The translations under genes and the position numbers were made by a program. Shown piece by piece: positions 1-6,120 of a stretch of DNA of 24,200 nt (position 1 is its first letter; each line of letters begins with the position of its first letter). Origin of the DNA: Chloroflexota bacterium (GTDB lineage: Bacteria > Chloroflexota > Dormibacteria > Dormibacterales > Dormibacteraceae); contig VBJR01000154.1 of assembly GCA_005880175.1 (NCBI GenBank), positions 1 to 24,200 on the forward strand, in the 5' to 3' direction. The notes below the pieces were generated by a model. It was not told where the DNA came from. It saw only the letters and a program-made list of their open reading frames with translations, and did no database searches.

Positions 1-834
1 CTCGGCGAACGGGGTCAGCGCTCGCAGCCGGGCGCCGAGCTCGGCCGCCGGGACCACGACCCGGGTGTCGGACGCGGCGGGCACCAGCCGCAGCAGGTTC
101 GGGTACTGGCCGTCGATGACCCGCGAGACGAGCTCGACGCCGGGCGCGGCGAGGGCGACCTGGTTGCCGGTCGCGCTCACGGCCACGTCGAGGTCGCCCT
201 CGACGGCCCGGAACAGCCGCGCGGCCTCGGCCAGCGCCCGGGCCGGGACCGTGATGCCGCCGGTGGGCAGCGGTTCGGTCGCGGTGTCCACGCCGCGGAC
301 GGCCAGGCGGTGGCCGTCGCTGGCCAGGAGCGTGAGCCGGCCGGCGCCGGTCTCCAGGCGGACGCCGGTCAGCACGGGCCGCGCCTCGTCCGTGGAGGCC
401 GCGACGAGCGTGTCCGTGAGGGCGCCGACCAGCAGCGGCGCGGGCAGCCGGAGGCGGTCGCCCAGGTCGCCGCCGGTCACGGGCGGGAACTCGTCGCCCG
501 GGACGCCGTTGATCTCCGTGCTGAACGAGTCCGAGCGCAGGACCAGCCGGCCGCCCGGCTCCTCCAGGTCGATCCGGAGCTCCTCGCGCGGCAGCGCGCT
601 GGTGAAGTCGGCCAGCAGGCGGCCGGGCACGGCGACGGCGCCCTCCTCGGCCACGGCCGCGGGGACCGTCCGGCGGATGGTGAGCTCCAGGTTGGTGGCG
701 GTGAGCCGCAGGCCGTCGTCCGCGGTCTCCAGCAGGACCATGCCGAGCACGGGCAGGCTCGTCCTCGATGCCGCCGCGCGCATCACCACGGCCAGCGCCG
801 CCGCCAGGTCGGCCGAATCGCAGGTGAGCCTCAT
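1..834 (-). CDS. dnaN: DNA polymerase III beta subunit (sliding clamp), 3' end cut by window edge
   Basis: Reading the minus strand from ATG at 834 gives 278 codons open to the window edge. The product starts MRLTCDSADLAAAL and carries the clamp family's SRTSLPVLGMVLLE stretch, ATNLELTIR, LASDGHRLAV at the end of domain 2 and the typical SRVIDGQYPN motif. Domains 1 and 2 are complete and domain 3 begins. The clamp encircles DNA and tethers the replicative polymerase and repair factors. The start is supported by conservation from residue 1 and by TACGAT (841-846) six bases upstream, which suggests a leaderless message. The gene diverges from a ribbon-helix-helix gene rather than sitting with dnaA or recF, so it may be a second clamp copy; the window cannot decide this. 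Confidence 0.95.
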   Translation of the reverse strand, partial: MRLTCDSADLAAALAVVMRAAASRTSLPVLGMVLLETADDGLRLTATNLELTIRRTVPAAVAEEGAVAVPGRLLADFTSALPREELRIDLEEPGGRLVLRSDSFSTEINGVPGDEFPPVTGGDLGDRLRLPAPLLVGALTDTLVAASTDEARPVLTGVRLETGAGRLTLLASDGHRLAVRGVDTATEPLPTGGITVPARALAEAARLFRAVEGDLDVAVSATGNQVALAAPGVELVSRVIDGQYPNLLRLVPAASDTRVVVPAAELGARLRALTPFAE

Positions 835-840
835 GGGCCG

Positions 841-890
841 ATCGTACGCGATGGCGAGATATCCTGTAGATATCGTGACATTGCGATATC
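841..890. promoter_or_regulatory. Divergent promoter with three GATATC hexamers between dnaN and the RHH gene
   Basis: GATATC occurs at 858-863, 869-874 and 885-890, an AT-rich cluster in otherwise very GC-rich DNA. The first two copies are 11 bp apart (one helical turn). The dnaN -10 box is TACGAT (complement of 841-846) and its -35 position falls near 864-869, so the hexamers overlap the dnaN promoter. On the plus strand TATCCT (860-865) could be the -10 for the RHH gene. Ribbon-helix-helix dimers commonly bind short repeats one turn apart, so autoregulation, perhaps with control of dnaN, is an inference. Confidence 0.55.
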
Positions 891-1060
891 GCGCCCCGCA
901 CGTGAAGGTCCCCATCGCGTTTCCCGAGGAGCTCTACGAGTGGCTGCGGGAGACCGCGTTCCGGCGTCGCGAGTCGATGGCGCAGCTGGTCCGGGAGGCG
1001 GTCGAGGAGCACCGGCGCCGGCTGGACCCGCAGCTCGACCTGCCCCTGGCCGGCCGCTGA
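875..1060 (+). CDS. Small ribbon-helix-helix DNA-binding protein
   Basis: Encodes about 61 residues. A beta strand (VKVPIAFPEEL) is followed by two helices (YEWLRETAFRRRESM and AQLVREAVEEHRRRL), the pattern of an RHH/CopG-Arc-MetJ monomer. Such proteins dimerise and insert the paired strand into the major groove as antitoxins or repressors. No toxin gene is adjacent, so a free-standing regulator is more likely. The start is uncertain: GTG 875 is preceded by TATCCT nine bases upstream; ATG 851 and GTG 902 are in frame alternatives, and all retain the fold. The three GATATC hexamers just upstream are candidate operators. The next gene begins 17 bases after the stop. Confidence 0.75.
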   Translation: MTLRYRAPHVKVPIAFPEELYEWLRETAFRRRESMAQLVREAVEEHRRRLDPQLDLPLAGR

Positions 1061-1076
1061 GCGACAATCAGCAGCC

Positions 1077-1499
1077 GTGACACCGGCGGAGGAGCTGCGA
1101 CACATCCGCTTCGGCGCCGGCGGGGAGGCGGCGCCCGGCGAGCTCGACACCCTGGAGGCGCCCGGCGGCGCGGGCACGCTGGCGCGGGCGCGCGAGGTGC
1201 TGGCGCCGGTGGTCGGCCGGGAGCCGGACGGCGAGTGGCCGAGCGCCGGGGAGTGGGGCTCCCTCCTGCCCGCCTGGTTCGTCGCGGCCTGCGTGGACGA
1301 CGCCGAGGTGAAGGACTGCGTCCTGGACAAGTGGTCGCTGCGGGCCTGGACGTACTGGTTCCAGCCCGGGCTGCGGCAGTGGCGATGGTGGGACGCCCGG
1401 GCCGAGGACGGGCGCGTCGTGGTGGAGCTGCTGGTCCTCCAGCGGCCGTACCTCCGAGGCGCGCTGGAGTGGCTGCTGCAGGTGGCCCGTGACGCTTGA
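1077..1499 (+). CDS. Trp-rich protein of unknown function, coupled to a pentapeptide-repeat gene
   Basis: A 140-residue product from GTG 1077 with strong G/C third-position bias. I do not recognise the family. It has about ten Trp residues, clustered in WSLRAWTYWFQPGLRQWRWW (about 103-122), and an acidic, Ala/Gly-rich N-terminal third; no signal peptide or membrane segment is seen. GACAAT ends eight bases before the GTG and may be a -10 box for a leaderless message; no clear ribosome site is visible. The 3' end overlaps the next gene by 11 bases, implying translational coupling and a shared role with the pentapeptide-repeat protein. An immunity or DNA-topology role would be speculation. Confidence 0.72.
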   Translation: MTPAEELRHIRFGAGGEAAPGELDTLEAPGGAGTLARAREVLAPVVGREPDGEWPSAGEWGSLLPAWFVAACVDDAEVKDCVLDKWSLRAWTYWFQPGLRQWRWWDARAEDGRVVVELLVLQRPYLRGALEWLLQVARDA

Positions 1500-2031
1500 G
1501 TCGGGCGAGACGCTGGAGGGGCTGCGCCTGAGCGGGCAGCGGCTGGGCGGCGAGCGGCTGCGCATGGCCGACCTGCGCGGCTGCCGCCTGGTGGACTGCG
1601 ACCTGTCCAACGCGGAGTGGGAGCGGTGCAGCTTCGACGAGGTGGTCCTCGAGCGGTGCCGGCTGACGGGGTTCCGGATGACGGAGTGCCGGGGCCGCGA
1701 CCTGAAGCTGGTCGACTGCCAGGCGCGCTACCTGCAGGTCGAGCGCTGCCGGCTGGAGGACGTCCGGTTCGAGCGGTGCCAGCTGCCCGAGTCCAGCGTG
1801 ATGGCGACCGAGCTGATCCGGGCGGTCCTCACCGAGTGCGACCTGTCGCTGGCCGTCCTCTCGGGCTCACGCCTGCGCGGGGCCGACCTTCGCGGCTGCG
1901 GGATCGGCGGCATCCGGGCGTCGCTGGACGATCTGTCCGGCACGATCCTGGACCCGGAGCAGGCGGCGGCGGTGCTGATGGGCCACGCGGAGATCCGGGT
2001 GGTCCCCCTCGGCGTGGACCTGGAGAGCTGA
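1489..2031 (+). CDS. Cys-rich pentapeptide-repeat protein (Qnr/MfpA-like fold)
   Basis: A 180-residue protein built mainly of A(D/N)LXX-type five-residue repeats from about residue 17 to 150, for example MADLRGCRLVDCDLSNAEW and RLRGADLRGCGIGG. Such repeats form a right-handed quadrilateral beta helix. Members such as MfpA and Qnr mimic DNA and bind gyrase; many others have unknown roles. Length and the C-terminal GTILDPEQAAAVLMGHAEIRV segment resemble the Qnr/MfpA size class, whose C-terminus dimerises. Cys often occupies the outward repeat positions (ERC, DC, TEC), as in several Qnr-like proteins. The GTG start at 1489 lies inside the preceding gene. Gyrase protection is possible from family knowledge but not shown here. 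Confidence 0.88.
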   Translation: MTLESGETLEGLRLSGQRLGGERLRMADLRGCRLVDCDLSNAEWERCSFDEVVLERCRLTGFRMTECRGRDLKLVDCQARYLQVERCRLEDVRFERCQLPESSVMATELIRAVLTECDLSLAVLSGSRLRGADLRGCGIGGIRASLDDLSGTILDPEQAAAVLMGHAEIRVVPLGVDLES

Positions 2032-2032
2032 C

Positions 2033-2072
2033 GAGCCGGGTCGCCGTACCCGCGCCACGTGGCGGCCGGCTC
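2033..2072. terminator. Stem-loop between convergent genes
   Basis: GAGCCGG (2033-2039) pairs with CCGGCTC (2066-2072), and the loop contains a perfect 12-bp palindrome CGCCACGTGGCG (2053-2064). It directly follows the pentapeptide gene stop and faces the end of the STAND gene. There is no U-tract, so it is only a candidate bidirectional terminator. Confidence 0.35.
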
Positions 2073-2114
2073 ACGGGGTGGCGGTCGTACGCGCCCGCCG
2101 CCCCGCGGGACGCG

Positions 2115-4700
2115 TCAGCCGGCCGGCACCCGCCAGACCCGGACCGTCTCGTCGTCGCCGCCCGACGTCAGCCACGTGCCGCCGGGGCTGACCGCCACCG
2201 CGTTGACCGGGGCCGAGTGGCCGGACAGCGTGGCCCGCGGCGTGCAGTCGGCCGTGTCCCACAGGCGCACGGTCGTGTCGCTGCCGGCCGAGACGAGCCA
2301 CGTGCCGTCCGGGCTGATCGCCACCGCGTTGATCGTCCCCGAGTGGCCGGACAGCGTGCCCCGGAGCGAGCCGTCGTTGACGTTCAGCAGGCGGATCGTC
2401 GCGTTCCGGCCCATCGTGGCGAGCCAGGAGCCGTCCGGGCTGATCGCGATCGACGACTGGCGCACGCTCGACCAGCGGGCCAGGTTCTTCAGCGAGGTCC
2501 CGTCCGAGGCCCGCCGGAGCATGATCCAGTCGTCGCCGCTGGACACCAGCCACGGTCCGTCCGGGCTGATCGCCACCGCCCGCGCCGGCCCGGCGTGGCC
2601 GTGGGCCGTCGCCAGGTTGGAGCCGTCCCGCATGTCCCACAGCCGGACGGTGCCGTCCATCGCGGCGGACGCCAGCCACGTGCCGTCCGGGCTGATCGCC
2701 ACCGCGTTGACCCCGTCCGAGTGGCCGAACAGCACGCGGCCGAACTCGGTCTCGAGGTTCCAGACCCGCACCGTGTTGTCGGCGCTCGCCGAGACCAGAC
2801 GCGTGCCGTCGGGGCTGATCGCCACCGCGTTCACCGACCCGGTGTGCCCGCTGAGCACCGCCCGGATCGAGCCGTCCACCGACGTCCACACGCGGATGGT
2901 CCCGCCGGCGTCCCCGGACGCGAGCCACGAGCCGTCGGGGCTGATCGCGACGGCGCGCACCCGGCCGGCGTGGCCGCTCAGGATGTACCCGCTGTCTCCG
3001 GCGAGCTGCAGGGCCTGGGCCGCCGACCAGCGCCGGTCGTGGGCGAGCGTCTCCAGCTCGGCGCCCTCGGGCCCGCCGTCCACGCCCGCCCCGCGCAGGT
3101 GGTGCGCGAGGTGGCGCCACAGGTACGGCTCGTCCGGGCTCATCGCCCACCAGGCGGTGCGCATGCCCTCGTCGCCGGGCGGCAGCAGCGCCCGGTGGCC
3201 ATCGAGCAGCTGCCGGTGGTAGCCGGCCAAGCGCCGCGTGCTCACCCGCAGGACGTCGCGGGGCCGGATGCCGGCCGGCCCCCGGTCGTCGACCAGCTCG
3301 TAGTCGGCCAGCTCCCGGACCTGCCGCGCGACCTGCGCCTCGTCGATCCCCCAGTAGCGGCTGAGCGTGGACAGCGGGACGTCCACGTCGTCGGCGAACA
3401 CGCCCAGCTGCAGGTAGTTCTCCAGGCGCTCGGGCCGGCCGTCCTCGAGCAGGCGCAGGCTCGCCCTGCCGACCGGCGAGTCCATCACGTCGAGACCGCC
3501 GCGGGCCAGGCACGCCTCGACGTACGCCGCGGCCAGGTCGACGCTCGCCCCCAGCTCGCGCCGGTAGCGGACGGCGCGGCGCGCCATGCGGACCACGAGC
3601 GGCGAGCCGCCGGTGCGCTGGCCGAGCTCCTCCAGCTCCTGCACGCCCTCGCCGTCCAGCCCGTACCTGAGCAGCTCCAGCGCCTCCGGGTCGGTCATCG
3701 GGCCGACACGGACCGGCATCGCGTCCTCGGGCAGGAGCGCCCGGTCGCGCGTGGTCACGATCCGCTTGCACCGGCCCTGCAGGAACGGCGCGAGCTGGTC
3801 GTGGGTCCGGATGTCGTCCACCACCAGCAGGCGCTCCTCCTGCTCCAGGAGGCGGCCCAGGTGCGCGCCCGCCGCCTCGGAGCCGCCGAAGTCCGGCCGC
3901 TGGTCGGACAGGATGAAGGCGAGGTCGTTGATCCTGGTGAGCAGCGCCTCGTTGGTGTCCACGCGGTCGCCCAGGGTGACCCACAGGACGCCGCCCCCGA
4001 AGCGGCTGCGGACCTGGTGGCACACGGAGATGGCGAGCATGCGCTTGCCGGAGCCGGCCGCGCCCCACAGGCCGATCGTCCGCGGCGCCGGGTCGTCGAG
4101 GAGGTCGATGACGTGGGAGACCAGCTCCCGCCGCTCGACGTGCGGGTCCGGCAGCTGCGGCGCCATGAACGGCGCCGCCCGGGGCCGCCGGCCCTCCGTC
4201 CGGACCGGACGGTCCAGCTCGACCAGCGCGTGGTGCAGCGAGAGCTCGAGCTGCTGCGGCGTCGAGACCTTGACCACGGTGAGGTCGGAGTGCATCAGGC
4301 GGCGCCTGAACTCCTCCTGGCGGTAGCCGCCCTCCAGGTCGCGGATGTGCCGGGCAGGCAGCGGGACGACGCCCTCCGCGTCGAGCAGGAACACCAGCCG
4401 GGGGAGGCCCAGCTCCGTCGCCTGCTGGAACTCCAGCTCGGTGTACGACAGCTCGGGGCGGTCGCGGACCGGCGAGCCGTGCCGGAACCCCGCGATCAGG
4501 ACGTAGACGTCGGCCTTGCCGACCTCCTGGCGGCAGACGTCGGCCGGCCGCTCGCTGCGCGCCGAGAAGTACGCCATGTCGGTGACGACCAGGCCCGCCC
4601 GCGCCACCGCGTCCGAGGCGGCGGTCACGAACGACCGCTCACGTGGGTGCTCCCGGAGCTCGGACGTATGACTGAGGAAGACCCGTGTCCCCCGCTCCAC
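2115..4700 (-). CDS. STAND ATPase: DUF4062 - NB-ARC-like - seven WD40 repeats
   Basis: An 861-residue protein from GTG 4700. Residues 6-107 match the DUF4062 effector-like domain (RVFLSHTSELREHPRERS, then SYTELEFQQATELGLPRLVF). Residues 190-400 form a STAND/NB-ARC-like ATPase with P-loop GAAGSGK (213-219), Walker B LLVVDD (291-296), sensor-like IVTTRD (314-319) and a GLPL-like GGSPLV. A helical region follows, then seven WD40 repeats from about 570 to the end. These proteins are sensors: the propeller binds a ligand or partner, the ATPase oligomerises and the N-terminal domain acts. Many STAND proteins serve in phage defence or programmed death. Odd: P-loop Lys219 is followed by Arg, not Thr/Ser. 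The start is supported by TATCTT seven bases upstream. Role in defence is inference. Confidence 0.92.
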   Translation of the reverse strand: MERGTRVFLSHTSELREHPRERSFVTAASDAVARAGLVVTDMAYFSARSERPADVCRQEVGKADVYVLIAGFRHGSPVRDRPELSYTELEFQQATELGLPRLVFLLDAEGVVPLPARHIRDLEGGYRQEEFRRRLMHSDLTVVKVSTPQQLELSLHHALVELDRPVRTEGRRPRAAPFMAPQLPDPHVERRELVSHVIDLLDDPAPRTIGLWGAAGSGKRMLAISVCHQVRSRFGGGVLWVTLGDRVDTNEALLTRINDLAFILSDQRPDFGGSEAAGAHLGRLLEQEERLLVVDDIRTHDQLAPFLQGRCKRIVTTRDRALLPEDAMPVRVGPMTDPEALELLRYGLDGEGVQELEELGQRTGGSPLVVRMARRAVRYRRELGASVDLAAAYVEACLARGGLDVMDSPVGRASLRLLEDGRPERLENYLQLGVFADDVDVPLSTLSRYWGIDEAQVARQVRELADYELVDDRGPAGIRPRDVLRVSTRRLAGYHRQLLDGHRALLPPGDEGMRTAWWAMSPDEPYLWRHLAHHLRGAGVDGGPEGAELETLAHDRRWSAAQALQLAGDSGYILSGHAGRVRAVAISPDGSWLASGDAGGTIRVWTSVDGSIRAVLSGHTGSVNAVAISPDGTRLVSASADNTVRVWNLETEFGRVLFGHSDGVNAVAISPDGTWLASAAMDGTVRLWDMRDGSNLATAHGHAGPARAVAISPDGPWLVSSGDDWIMLRRASDGTSLKNLARWSSVRQSSIAISPDGSWLATMGRNATIRLLNVNDGSLRGTLSGHSGTINAVAISPDGTWLVSAGSDTTVRLWDTADCTPRATLSGHSAPVNAVAVSPGGTWLTSGGDDETVRVWRVPAG

Positions 4701-4716
4701 GAACCGAAAGATACGG
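4701..4716 (-). promoter_or_regulatory. Leaderless-type -10 box for the STAND gene
   Basis: On the minus strand TATCTT is followed by seven bases and then the GTG start, with no ribosome-binding sequence. This spacing places transcription initiation at or next to the start codon. Confidence 0.5.
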
Positions 4717-4756
4717 TCTCGGCGATCGGACCGGCCTGTCGGGCCGCCGGGCTCTG

Positions 4757-4999
4757 TCAGGTGCGGTGGTCGCCGGCCGCCCGCTTCCGCTCGCGGGGCG
4801 GGGCCGGCAGCACGGGCATCAGCACCACGTTGCCGTCGGAGTCGGCGGGCTGGGCGCGATGGAGGGCGCAGAGCTTCGCCAGCTCGGGCGTCGGGTGGGC
4901 GTGCCCGTCGCAGCGACCGGTGTCGGCGCTCACGCCGACCCAGCCCTCGCCGTCGATCTTGACGGCGAACGTTCGGACCTGTTTCTGGCTTCGATGCAA
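4757..4999 (-). CDS. Small protein of unknown function (80 aa)
   Basis: From TTG 4999 an 80-residue product is predicted, and the codons from about VRTFAVKIDGEGWVGV onward have strong G/C third-position bias, the main evidence that it is coding. It contains GRCDGHAHPTPELAKLCALH, a Cys/His arrangement that could bind metal, and a basic Pro-rich tail (PAPPRERKRAAGDHRT). I do not recognise the family. The start is weak: there is no clear ribosome site, and the 5' flank is AT-richer and lacks coding bias. It could be a complete small gene, or the tail of a larger gene that lost its front when the neighbouring isochorismatase was broken. It ends 56 bases before the STAND gene start on the same strand. 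Confidence 0.5.
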   Translation of the reverse strand: MHRSQKQVRTFAVKIDGEGWVGVSADTGRCDGHAHPTPELAKLCALHRAQPADSDGNVVLMPVLPAPPRERKRAAGDHRT

Positions 5000-5143
5000 C
5001 GCGTTCGGTTGTGGAACGAAGTGTTGGATGTGTGGCGAGACGCTGTGGCGGGCGCCGGCCGGTGGCGGCAGCGCAAAGACGAGCTTCCCACGAACAGACG
5101 GTCGAGCGCAAGCCCGCCGAGGGGCGGCGGCCAGGTGCCGAAA

Positions 5144-5211
5144 CGGGCGATTTGGCGCCAAATGGCGCATTCCCCAACGCTCGAATGGGCGCTTTGGCGC
5201 CAAATCGCCCG
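5144..5211. repeat. 68-bp hairpin made of two TTTGGCGCCAAA dyads
   Basis: A perfect 19-bp inverted repeat, CGGGCGATTTGGCGCCAAA at 5144-5162 and its complement at 5193-5211. The inner sequences TGGCGCATTC and GAATGGGCGC pair at 7 of 10 positions, leaving a 10-nt loop. Each arm contains its own palindrome (TTTGGCGCCAAA) centred at 5156.5 and 5198.5, exactly 42 bp apart. The isochorismatase homology ends at the right-hand edge of this unit. Two other hairpins in the window have the same 42-bp geometry. Confidence 0.85.
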
Positions 5212-5436
5212 AGGGCCGGGGGCGAGGTCGGGGTGGATCCGCCACCCGGCGGAGCCGGGGGCCAGGCGGCCGCCCGCGTCGCCGTCGTGCTGCAGGTAGA
5301 CGACGGGCACGGCGCGCTCGCGCGCCCGTTCGATCAGCCGGCGGATGCGCGAGATCGTCTCGGCCGGCCGGCTCGCGTTCTCGAACAGGCCGACCTGGGC
5401 GTCGATCACCAGCAGTGCCGGGGAGTTGAGGGTCAA
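5212..5436 (-). pseudogene. Isochorismatase-family hydrolase, truncated after the first third
   Basis: Starts at TTG 5436 with an excellent ribosome site (AGAGGAG, eight bases upstream). The 75 visible codons match the family's N-terminus: PALLVIDAQVGLFENASR, with the catalytic Asp in VIDAQ, then RERAVPVVYLQHDGD and GWRIHPDLAPG. Homology stops at the 68-bp hairpin. The frame continues through the hairpin to a stop at 4930 (168 residues in all), but the family's catalytic Lys and nucleophilic Cys are absent, so it should be inactive. Intact members are about 180-200 residues and cleave isochorismate, nicotinamide or related amides. The healthy start signal suggests the damage is recent. A rearrangement or an insertion with loss of the 3' part is the likely cause. 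Confidence 0.8.
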
Positions 5437-5466
5437 GGTGTTCGCTCCTCTCTGCAACGACCAGCG

Positions 5467-5489
5467 CACCGCCGCGTGTCGCGGCGGTG
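5467..5489 (-). terminator. GC-rich stem-loop between lipoprotein and isochorismatase remnants
   Basis: CACCGCCGC (5467-5475) pairs perfectly with GCGGCGGTG (5481-5489) around a 5-nt loop. It sits 67 bases after the lipoprotein stop and 31 bases before the isochorismatase TTG. There is no U-tract. A promoter-like TAGAAT lies just after the lipoprotein stop (about 5543-5548, minus strand), so the hairpin could instead belong to the isochorismatase leader. Confidence 0.4.
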
Positions 5490-5555
5490 GCAGTGCACGA
5501 TCGGGTCGTGTGGAGCTAGCGAACCATTGGACCGAGCCGGTGCGGATTCTAGCGG

Positions 5556-6119
5556 TCAGGCAGCCGGCGCGAGCCTCCAGTCGCCGGTGACGACGCCGGG
5601 CCGGGCGACGTGCACCGTGCCGCGCCGGGACGCGTAACCCGGGCCGCCGACGGTGACCGCGTAGTCCCCCGGGTCGTAGAACGCGAAGCCGTAGTGGCCC
5701 TGGCCATCGGTCGTCACGCTCGCCCCGCAGCGCCAGGGCTGGTGTCCCTCCGCGCAGAGCTGCACCTGCAAGACGGAGGTGATCGTCGCGCCGGGCAGCG
5801 GCCGCCCGGTCGCCGCCGAGCAGACCGTTCCGACGATGAAGACGCCCGGCACCGGAGCGTCCGGGAAGCGGCTGTCGGGGGTCGGAGCCGGCACGGGAGG
5901 CCGGCTCGCCGATGCGCAGTCCGCCGGCGCCGCGGGCGGCGGGCCGGCGGGCGCCGGCGCCGCGGTGGGGGTGGCGGTGGCCGCCGGGCTCGGGGTGGCC
6001 GGCGCCGGGGTCGCGCTGGCGGCCGGGGCGGCGGCGCGCGGCGCGGTCGCCTGCTGGCTCCCACACGCGCCGCCGGTCAGCGCCGCCGCGAGGCCGGCGG
6101 CGGCGAGGAGCTGGGCGCC
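5556..6119 (-). CDS. Second lipoprotein, start lost: Ala/Pro/Thr linker plus carboxypeptidase-regulatory-like domain
   Basis: The frame begins within a signal peptide (GAQLLAAAGLAAALTGGAC, then GSQQ), with Cys as the likely lipidated residue. A 60-residue Pro/Ala/Thr linker follows, then a beta-sandwich resembling the carboxypeptidase-regulatory-like/transthyretin-like fold: FIVGTVCSAATGRPLPGATI, TTDGQGHYGFAFYDPGDYAV and TVGGPGYA. This suggests an anchored extracellular binding protein. No ATG, GTG or TTG precedes the signal sequence in this frame; the frame is open back to about 6238, inside the upstream lipoprotein gene. The only conventional start is GTG 5894, which would omit signal and linker. 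The gene is therefore either fused to its neighbour by a one-base frame change in GGG (6118-6120) or has lost its 5' end by deletion. Confidence 0.7.
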   Translation of the reverse strand, partial: GAQLLAAAGLAAALTGGACGSQQATAPRAAAPAASATPAPATPSPAATATPTAAPAPAGPPPAAPADCASASRPPVPAPTPDSRFPDAPVPGVFIVGTVCSAATGRPLPGATITSVLQVQLCAEGHQPWRCGASVTTDGQGHYGFAFYDPGDYAVTVGGPGYASRRGTVHVARPGVVTGDWRLAPAA

Positions 6120-6120
6120 C

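Noticed and set aside
875..1060. Toxin-antitoxin module with the next gene as toxin
   Set aside because: The downstream Trp-rich protein matches no toxin fold I can recognise and is coupled to the pentapeptide gene instead.
2185..2990. Regularly spaced repeats considered as a CRISPR array or tandem satellite
   Set aside because: The 126-bp period keeps the reading frame (42 codons) and encodes WD40 blades, so it is protein repetition.
4700..5177. N-terminal extension of the STAND protein to ATG 5177
   Set aside because: The extra 159 residues are Arg-rich noise crossing the hairpin. Conserved DUF4062 sequence begins right after GTG 4700, which has its own -10 box.
4996..5299. Plus-strand ORF starting MQRVRLWNEVLDVWRDAV
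   Set aside because: It looks protein-like for about 30 residues. However, its codons lack the G/C third-position bias of real genes here, there is no ribosome site, and it runs through the hairpin and antisense to the isochorismatase remnant.
1617..5429. A plus-strand frame of 1270 codons without stop
   Set aside because: It is antisense to the STAND gene. Its translation is Arg/Pro/Gly-rich noise, and the minus strand shows clear domains and normal codon bias. Long spurious frames are expected at this GC content.
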